Below, piece after piece: positions 58,618-64,000 of a stretch of DNA of 64,000 nt. Within the stretch, counting starts at the first letter, position 1; every line of letters begins with the position of its first letter. The notes under the pieces were generated by a model. That model was not told where the DNA came from and made no database searches. It saw nothing but the letters and a program-made list of their open reading frames with translations. The position numbers and the translations under genes are program-made. This DNA comes from Microbulbifer thermotolerans (GTDB lineage Bacteria > Pseudomonadota > Gammaproteobacteria > Pseudomonadales > Cellvibrionaceae): positions 124,001-188,000 of the forward strand of contig NZ_FOKT01000005.1 in NCBI RefSeq assembly GCF_900112305.1, given 5' to 3'.

Positions 58618-58820
58618 ATTAATTCGCGTGAACTCTTTGGTAGCTTCTGGGGCGCTCAGGTGATAGGAGGGCCATTTCGAAAACGCACGAGTACTTCCCT
58701 GTAGCTCCGACGGATACATCCCTGTATCCGACGGTTTCGAAATGGCCCTCCTATCACCTGAGCTTCTCATCTGGCTCCAAAGAGTTTTTACCGTCAGGAA
58801 GCGAATTAATCAGAGGTTCC
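58618..58820. repeat. MITE copy E with TTAA target duplication
   Basis: A 203-bp repeat flanked by TTAA (58614-58617, 58821-58824). Internal arms GGAGGGCCATTTCGAAA / TTTCGAAATGGCCCTCC are perfectly complementary and differ from copy A by a paired change. The right TTAA supplies the stop codon of the neighbouring regulator gene. Confidence 0.9.
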
Positions 58821-59018
58821 TTAATTAGTGGCTCCCTCACTATCCTGGCCGAACACCTGCTTTTTCCAGTCGGCCCCCAGCTGCTCCTCGATATACTCGC
58901 GAATAAACTGCCGGACTTTCTGCGACGGGGTAACGTCTTCCTGCGCACACAGTTTTTCGAATACCGCCTTCTTCTTGGGGTCGATCAACAGTGTCAGCCG
59001 GGCTGTGCGGTTTTCCAT
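58821..59018 (-). CDS. Ribbon-helix-helix (CopG-like) regulator
   Basis: A 65-residue protein with a strand at residues 3-13 (NRTARLTLLIDP) and two helices (KKKAVFEKLCAQEDVTPSQKVRQFIREYIEEQL), the layout of RHH DNA-binding proteins. A short tail follows (GADWKKQVFGQDSEGATN). Its TAA stop lies in the TTAA target duplication of MITE copy E. It is divergent from the SulP gene and a perfect AT-rich dyad lies just upstream, so autoregulation is likely. No toxin partner is adjacent. Confidence 0.75.
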   Translation of the reverse strand: MENRTARLTLLIDPKKKAVFEKLCAQEDVTPSQKVRQFIREYIEEQLGADWKKQVFGQDSEGATN

Positions 59019-59054
59019 GGGGGAACCTCTCGTTTTCTCTCTTATGAGTTATAC

Positions 59055-59073
59055 ATGTTAATCATATTAACAT
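59055..59073 (+). promoter_or_regulatory. Perfect AT-rich dyad between RHH and SulP genes
   Basis: ATGTTAAT-CAT-ATTAACAT is an exact 8-bp inverted repeat 37 bp upstream of the RHH start and 78 bp upstream of the SulP ATG. It suits an RHH or helix-turn-helix operator. Confidence 0.6.
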
Positions 59074-59150
59074 TGAAGATGCTTTAAATGAGAGGATAAT
59101 GCGCATAAATCTTCCCTTCACATTGCTCTCCACGGGTTTGAACCGCAACT

Positions 59151-60914
59151 ATGGCGCACCGCAAGCATCTGCTTTCTCTTAGAGTCGCCCACGCCCTACG
59201 GGATGCGCTGGGTGAGCATTCCTATGACAGGCGGACTTTCGCCAAGGATCTAATCGCCGGTGTTACCGTCGGCATTATCGCCATACCTCTGGCCATGGCG
59301 CTGGCCATCGCCTGTGGCGTGGCGCCGCAGTATGGTCTTTACAGCGCTTTCGTCGCTGGCTTCCTGATTCCGCTGCTGGGCGGTTCGCGCTACAGCGTAT
59401 CGGGGCCCACGGCGGCCTTTGTGGTGATTCTGGCTCCGGTGGTTCAGCAGTACGGCCTTGCCGGCCTGCTGATCGCCAGTGTGTTGGCGGGAGCCATGCA
59501 ATTGCTGTTGGCCCTGATGCGGCTGGGGCGTTATATCGAATACATCCCCGAATCGGTCACCCTGGGGTTCACCGGGGGCATTGCGGTGGTGATCGCCACT
59601 TTGCAATTGAAGGATTTTATGGGGCTTCCTGTTGCGGAAATGCCGGAGCACTTTACCGGCAAGATGCTGACCCTGATGGAGGCCATGCCCGCCTTTTCAT
59701 CGCCCAGCCTCACTGTCGGCCTGGCGACATTGGCGGTAATGCTGGTCTGGCCGCGCCTGAAAACGCCGCTGCCGCCACACCTGCCCGCAGTACTGGTGGG
59801 TACCATGGTTGCTCTGGCGTTGAACCGGATGGGTCAGGATGTTCCAACCGTGGGGTCCACCTTCAGCTATTCCCTGGCGGACGGTATTTCCGGAGCGGGC
59901 ATTCCCCCGGTGCTGCCGGACTTTCAATGGCCCTGGGTGCGCACTCAGCCCGGGGAGACACCGCTGGTCTTCAGCTGGCAGCTGGCGGGGGATCTGCTGT
60001 CCGCGGCTTTTGCCATCGCCATGCTGGGCGCCATTGAATCTCTGTTGTGCGCGGTGGTGCTCGACGGCATGACCGGCAAAAAGCACAGTGCGAACAGCGA
60101 ACTCCTAGGCCAGGGAATCGGCAATATGGTCACGCCGTTTTTTGGCGGTATTACCGCCACTGCCGCCATCGCCCGCTCCGCCGCCAATGTGAAGGCGGGC
60201 GCGCAGACTCCGATTGCCGCCATGATCCACGCGCTGGTGGTGCTGGTTGCACTGGTGTCTCTGTCGCGCCTGCTCGGTCATCTGCCGATGGCCAGTATGG
60301 CCGCGCTCCTGATGGTGGTCGCGTGGAATATGAGTGAGGCCCCCAAAGCTGTGCAGCTCATCAAAAAGGCGCCGCGCAGCGATGTATTGGTGTTTGCTGT
60401 GTGCTTTTCCCTCACCGTGTTGTTTGACATGGTGATTGCCATCACCGCCGGTGTGGTGCTCGCTTCCCTGCTGTTTATGAAAAATATGGCGGAGATGACC
60501 CGGGTGGCGGAGGTGACCGGTAACCGCAAGCTGGTGGATGTGGATGTCCCGGAAGGGTGGCGGGTTTTCAAAATCAATGGGCCGCTCTTTTTTGCCGCGG
60601 CGGACCGGGTATTCGGCGAGCTGTCTCTGCAGTGCGAGCGGCAGCGGGGCATTGTTGTGTATCTGGATGCGGTGCCCATCCTCGATGCGGGGGGCTTGTC
60701 CGCACTCACTAATTTCCTGGGAAAATGCGCGGCTTCGGATACCCGGGTGTATCTGGCGGATTTCCAGTATCAGCCTCTGAAAACGCTGGCGAAAGCCGGA
60801 TTCAAGCCGGACCAATGGGGTTGCACGCTCTTCCCGACACTGGCCGATGCATTGAGCCGAGTAGCCGATTCCGCCGGCCGAATCGATTCTTCTGTCCGGG
60901 AAAGTGGCAACTAA
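59151..60914 (+). CDS. SulP-family anion permease with STAS domain
   Basis: A 587-residue membrane transporter. The SulP core shows DLIAGVTVGIIAIPLAMALAIACGVAPQYGLYSAFVAGFLIPLLGGSRYSVSGPTAAFVVILAPVV (landmark), YIPESVTLGFTGGIAVVIATLQLKDF, and GIGNMVTPFFGGITATAAIARSAANV. The C-terminal STAS domain spans about residues 460-570 (WRVFKINGPLFFAAADRVF, IVVYLDAVPILDAGGLSALTNFL). Relatives carry sulfate, dicarboxylates or bicarbonate; the substrate is not shown here. It may be controlled by the divergent RHH gene. Confidence 0.88.
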   Translation: MAHRKHLLSLRVAHALRDALGEHSYDRRTFAKDLIAGVTVGIIAIPLAMALAIACGVAPQYGLYSAFVAGFLIPLLGGSRYSVSGPTAAFVVILAPVVQQYGLAGLLIASVLAGAMQLLLALMRLGRYIEYIPESVTLGFTGGIAVVIATLQLKDFMGLPVAEMPEHFTGKMLTLMEAMPAFSSPSLTVGLATLAVMLVWPRLKTPLPPHLPAVLVGTMVALALNRMGQDVPTVGSTFSYSLADGISGAGIPPVLPDFQWPWVRTQPGETPLVFSWQLAGDLLSAAFAIAMLGAIESLLCAVVLDGMTGKKHSANSELLGQGIGNMVTPFFGGITATAAIARSAANVKAGAQTPIAAMIHALVVLVALVSLSRLLGHLPMASMAALLMVVAWNMSEAPKAVQLIKKAPRSDVLVFAVCFSLTVLFDMVIAITAGVVLASLLFMKNMAEMTRVAEVTGNRKLVDVDVPEGWRVFKINGPLFFAAADRVFGELSLQCERQRGIVVYLDAVPILDAGGLSALTNFLGKCAASDTRVYLADFQYQPLKTLAKAGFKPDQWGCTLFPTLADALSRVADSAGRIDSSVRESGN

Positions 60915-61068
60915 ACGCTGAGGTGGGGCCTGGTCTATCGTGTACCGGCCCCAGTGCGCGAGCTCCCCGCACGGCGGCGCAGCAGCGCCTGCAGGAGAAA
61001 GCCGGGTCCGCTTCCGGTACACTCCCCCGCGATAGCAGAGTATGTGCCCCATTAATGCGGAGCGAGAT

Positions 61069-62463
61069 TTGGCTAAGAAGCAGAAAACTGCCTACGTGTG
61101 TAACGAGTGCGGCGCCGACTATAGCAAGTGGGCTGGTCAGTGCAGTGCCTGTGGCACCTGGAACAGCCTCAGTGAGGTGCGCCTGGGCCCGGAGCACAGG
61201 GACAGCCGCGCAGCTAACTTTACCGATGCCCAGTCCGGTTACGCCGGCGCCGCAGGTAGTGGCAAGGTCCAGAATCTGTCCGAAATCGATCTCGGCGAAC
61301 TGCCGCGTATCCCTACTGGCGCCGGGGAGTTGGACCGGGTGCTGGGCGGTGGTCTGGTGCCGGGATCGGTGGTGTTGATCGGCGGCCATCCCGGCGCCGG
61401 TAAATCCACCATACTGCTGCAGACCCTCTGCCAATTGTCTGGAACCATGCCCGCGCTCTATATCACTGGCGAGGAATCGCTGCAGCAGGTGGCTATGCGC
61501 GCTAAGCGCCTGGGGTTGCCGGCGGAGCATCTGCAGTTGCTCAGTGAGACCGATGTGGAGCGCATTTGCCACGTGGCCAAAGAGGTCAAGCCGAAGGTGA
61601 TGGTGGTGGATTCCATCCAGGTGATGCATATGAGCGAGGTGCAGTCGGCCCCCGGCTCCGTGGCTCAGGTGCGCGAGAGCGCGGCCTACCTGACCCGCTT
61701 CGCCAAGCAGACGGGCACGGCGTTGATTCTGGTCGGTCATGTGACAAAAGACGGCAGCATCGCCGGACCCAAAGTGCTGGAGCACATAATCGACTGCTCG
61801 ATACTGCTCGAGTCCACCCACGATTCCCGCTTTCGCACCCTGCGCGCGCACAAGAACCGCTTCGGCGCAGTGAATGAGCTGGGGGTCTTCGCGATGACCG
61901 AGCAGGGCCTGAGGGAAGTCTCCAATCCCTCGGCGATATTCCTGCAGCGCGCCGAGGAAGTTGCGGCGGGTTCAGTGGTGACTTCCGTATGGGAAGGGAC
62001 CCGGCCGCTGCTGGTGGAGCTGCAGGCACTGGTGGACGACAGCAGCCTGGGCAATCCGCGCCGCGTCGCCGTGGGCCTGGATCAGAACCGTCTGAATATG
62101 CTGCTGGCCGTCCTGCACCGCCACGGCGGTATTCTTGTCGGTGACCAGGATGTATTTATCAACGTGGTTGGCGGGGTCAAGGTGATGGAGACCAGCGCCG
62201 ATCTGACACTGCTGTTGGCTGTGGTATCCAGCTTTCGCAACCGGCCGCTGCCGCGCGACCTGATGGTCTTCGGCGAGGTGGGCCTGGCCGGAGAGATACG
62301 CCCCGTGCCTTCTGGCCAGGAGCGGCTGCGCGAGGCGGCCAAGCACGGCTTTCGCAAGGCGATTGTGCCCGCCGCCAACCGGCTGAAAAATGATATCGAA
62401 GGCATGGAGATGCATCCGGTGAAAACCCTGGCAGAGGCCTTGGCGGCGATCGATATGGGCTGA
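61069..62463 (+). CDS. radA: DNA recombination/repair protein RadA
   Basis: A 464-residue branch-migration ATPase. The zinc finger CNECGADYSKWAGQCSACGTW, Walker A GGHPGAGKSTILLQ, the RadA motif KNRFGAVNELGVF and a Lon-like C-terminal domain (DVFINVVGGVKVMETSADLTLLLAVVSSF, FGEVGLAGEIRPV) are present. The TTG at 61069 (MAKKQKTAYVC) is chosen: it has GGAG 6 nt upstream and matches the usual RadA N-terminus; a GTG at 61042 would add nine residues. Confidence 0.95.
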   Translation: MAKKQKTAYVCNECGADYSKWAGQCSACGTWNSLSEVRLGPEHRDSRAANFTDAQSGYAGAAGSGKVQNLSEIDLGELPRIPTGAGELDRVLGGGLVPGSVVLIGGHPGAGKSTILLQTLCQLSGTMPALYITGEESLQQVAMRAKRLGLPAEHLQLLSETDVERICHVAKEVKPKVMVVDSIQVMHMSEVQSAPGSVAQVRESAAYLTRFAKQTGTALILVGHVTKDGSIAGPKVLEHIIDCSILLESTHDSRFRTLRAHKNRFGAVNELGVFAMTEQGLREVSNPSAIFLQRAEEVAAGSVVTSVWEGTRPLLVELQALVDDSSLGNPRRVAVGLDQNRLNMLLAVLHRHGGILVGDQDVFINVVGGVKVMETSADLTLLLAVVSSFRNRPLPRDLMVFGEVGLAGEIRPVPSGQERLREAAKHGFRKAIVPAANRLKNDIEGMEMHPVKTLAEALAAIDMG

Positions 62464-62510
62464 TCCCGCGGGCGCTTGCGAATTCAGGTGTGGCGGAGAA
62501 CACCGAAAAA

Positions 62511-63320
62511 ATGAAGCAAATACTCCTGCTGACCTCTCTGCTGTTGTCTGCGAGCGCAACGGCCTATGAGCGTATCGCGTCACTCAATCTTTGCCTCGAC
62601 CAGATGCTTCTCAGCTGGGTGCCTGCGGAAAAGATTGCCTCGGTCACCTGGCTTTCCGCCGACGACCACTACCGCTCGGCGCCACTACCGGAAAACATCC
62701 ACTTAAACCGCGGGCGGGCGGAAGAGTTGGTGCCTCTGGCGCCGGACCTGATTCTGGTGGGCGAGTTTGGCGCCCAGCGGGCAGCGCGGCGTTTGCGGGA
62801 TTTGGGGATGAAGGTGGTCTCCATTCCCGATGCCTACAGCCTCAAGCAGCTGCAGGAGCAGCTGGCGGCGCTGGAAAACGCCCTCGGGCCATTGCCGCCG
62901 CTGCAAAAACAACAAAGGCAATTGCAGGAACTACTTGCCAGACCCGTACCGGAATCAGAGGCCAGTGCGCTGATTCTCTCTGCCAATAACATCACTTACG
63001 GTCGGGGTATGCTGGAACATCAGTTGCTGGCGCGGGCGGGCTTTGCCAATCTCGCCGCCGAGCGGGGTGTGGAACAACTGGGGCGTGTCAGCCTGGAGGA
63101 GGTGATCGCGCTTCAACCGGATTTGCTGGTGCTCTACGGCGGCGAGAGCGATTTTGCCCTGGCGCACTTGGCCTTTCGCCACCCGGTATTGAAATCCTAT
63201 ATCGATGGCCATCGCCTCTACACTTTGCCGGCGGAGCTGGGATTTTGCCCGGCGCTGGTGGCTGCAGATGTGTTGAAACAACTTACCGAAAAGAGAAAAA
63301 AACTTGTCGCGCAGCAATAG
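62511..63320 (+). CDS. ABC importer substrate-binding protein (BtuF/metal-chelate type)
   Basis: A 269-residue periplasmic protein with signal peptide (KQILLLTSLLLSASATA). The fold pattern RIASLNLCLDQMLLSWVP, LAPDLILVGEFGAQRAARRLRDLGMKVVSIPD, NNITYGRGMLEHQLLARAGFANLA and LQPDLLVLYGG is that of class-III binding proteins for cobalamin, heme or siderophores. Ligand unclear. An upstream GTG (62490) is possible. It overlaps the start of a FecCD permease by about 17 bp, forming an importer operon that runs off the window. Confidence 0.82.
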   Translation: MKQILLLTSLLLSASATAYERIASLNLCLDQMLLSWVPAEKIASVTWLSADDHYRSAPLPENIHLNRGRAEELVPLAPDLILVGEFGAQRAARRLRDLGMKVVSIPDAYSLKQLQEQLAALENALGPLPPLQKQQRQLQELLARPVPESEASALILSANNITYGRGMLEHQLLARAGFANLAAERGVEQLGRVSLEEVIALQPDLLVLYGGESDFALAHLAFRHPVLKSYIDGHRLYTLPAELGFCPALVAADVLKQLTEKRKKLVAQQ

Positions 63321-64000
63321 ATGGTTCTTTTTCCTCATCGTTTTCGCTTTATTGCTGGCACTGATCGCGGCGCTTGCCAGCGGTCCCGTGTCCATTAATT
63401 TGAGTTCGGCCCTGGCGGAAGGTTGGCACAGTGAAAACAGTGATGCGGTGATTCTGTGGCAGCTGCGCCTGCCGCGGGCGCTGCTGGCGATAATGGTCGG
63501 CGCGGCCCTGGGGATGGGCGGCGCGGCCATGCAGGGGATGCTGCGCAATCCGCTGGCGGAACCGGCACTGCTGGGGGTTTCCAGTGGCGCGGCGCTGGCG
63601 GCAATTCTGCTGCTTTACTACGGTGTGGCCTGGCAGTCCGGCTGGCTGCTGCCACTGCTCGCGATAGCAGGTGCCTTTTGCTCGGTGGCCTGCGTATGGA
63701 TGCTGGCCGGGCGCGGTGCCAGCGCCAGTCGCCTGGTGCTGGCGGGGGTGGCGATCAACGCCTTTCTGTCCGCGCTGATGGCACTGGCTCTGAACTATGC
63801 GCCGAGCATGTTCGCAATGCAGGAGATTGTCTTCTGGTTGCTGGGCTCGCTGGCCAATCGCGGCTGGGACCAGCTGCTGCTGGCACTGCCGTTTATTCTC
63901 GCCGGTGCCGCTTTACTGTTTGCTGCGCGCAACTATCTGCGCGCCCTCTCTCTGGGGGAAGCCACCGCCGCCTCGCTGGGATTTCGCGGCCGCCGCTACC
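63304..64000 (+). CDS. FecCD/BtuC-family ABC permease (partial, cut by window end)
   Basis: From TTG 63304 the frame stays open to the window end (about 232 residues): MSRSNRWFFFLIVFALLLAL, LWQLRLPRALLAIMVGAALGMGGAAMQGMLRNPLAEPALLGVSSGAAL and LVLAGVAINAFLSALMALAL, EIVFWLLGSLANRGWD, the conserved FecCD sequence order. The start overlaps the binding-protein stop, so translation is coupled. It would transport the chelate bound by the upstream protein. The C-terminal part and ATPase lie outside the window. Confidence 0.88.
   Translation, partial: MSRSNRWFFFLIVFALLLALIAALASGPVSINLSSALAEGWHSENSDAVILWQLRLPRALLAIMVGAALGMGGAAMQGMLRNPLAEPALLGVSSGAALAAILLLYYGVAWQSGWLLPLLAIAGAFCSVACVWMLAGRGASASRLVLAGVAINAFLSALMALALNYAPSMFAMQEIVFWLLGSLANRGWDQLLLALPFILAGAALLFAARNYLRALSLGEATAASLGFRGRRY

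Noticed and set aside
60941-61022. Inverted GTACCGG/CCGGTAC arms between SulP and radA
   Set aside because: The arms are about 65 bp apart with no T-run; not convincing as a terminator or operator.
60105-61052. 315-codon minus-strand ORF antisense to the SulP gene
   Set aside because: His/Arg/Gln-rich shadow frame of the permease; no recognisable motif.

Overview
The window looks like a chromosomal segment from a marine or halotolerant gammaproteobacterium. A Cellvibrionales-type genome such as Microbulbifer would fit the gene content: AceK, a ~650-residue aconitase, a DUF748 giant protein, a DnaT/replication-P pair, a TIGR01782-like TonB receptor and a two-domain beta-propeller phytase. This is inference; no rRNA or other phylogenetic marker was used. 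No tRNA, rRNA or CRISPR array was seen.

Bases 1 to about 8,600 are the distal part of an integron cassette array. It is AT-rich and holds small, mostly unrecognised genes, all on the + strand, each followed by an attC-like site. About ten sites look complete and three are half sites. No integrase gene is in the window; cassette orientation places it to the left. Cassette cargo includes secreted or membrane proteins, a DUF1963-like protein, a freestanding protein with cytidine-deaminase zinc motifs, and a Tse2-like toxin with a small partner gene. Three related RayT-type elements (one with a transposase that lost its catalytic HUH segment, two remnants) sit in or beside attC sites. A decayed IS256-family element closes the array.

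From 9.4 to 25 kb come a MerR regulator divergent from an alpha/beta hydrolase, a 1,743-residue AsmA/DUF748 envelope protein with 12 regularly spaced cysteine pairs, aconitase, a FetAB-type exporter with a DUF2214 membrane protein, an AHH nuclease toxin with an Imm11-type immunity gene, parC, and a second Imm11 remnant beyond parC.

From 25 to 46.4 kb come a MarR-EmrA-EmrB efflux operon with a perfect palindromic operator, DUF2147, SelO, and a phosphate theme: divergent ppx and ppk1 with a PHO-box-like site, then pstS, phoX, a TonB-dependent receptor and a phytase around a second PHO-box-like array. AceK, a lipoprotein and a YbaL-type antiporter are interleaved. Together these genes would release phosphate from phytate and organophosphates, import it, and store it as polyphosphate.

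From 46.4 to 64 kb come a LysR/YeiH pair, a beta-barrel protein, a four-domain DnaT-like protein with a replication-P-like partner, copper homeostasis genes (P1B ATPase and cupredoxin; CopL-like, DUF411, CopA oxidase and CopB), an L,D-transpeptidase, a ribbon-helix-helix regulator, a SulP permease, RadA, and the start of a metal-chelate/cobalamin ABC importer cut by the window end.

A roughly 215-bp non-coding repeat family (at least five full copies, one 83-bp short form and several fragments) is scattered from 10.6 to 58.8 kb. It has terminal inverted repeats starting GGAACCTCTGATTAAT, 4-bp target duplications (TTAG, TTAA) and an internal hairpin whose arms covary between copies. It behaves like a non-autonomous mobile element (MITE).
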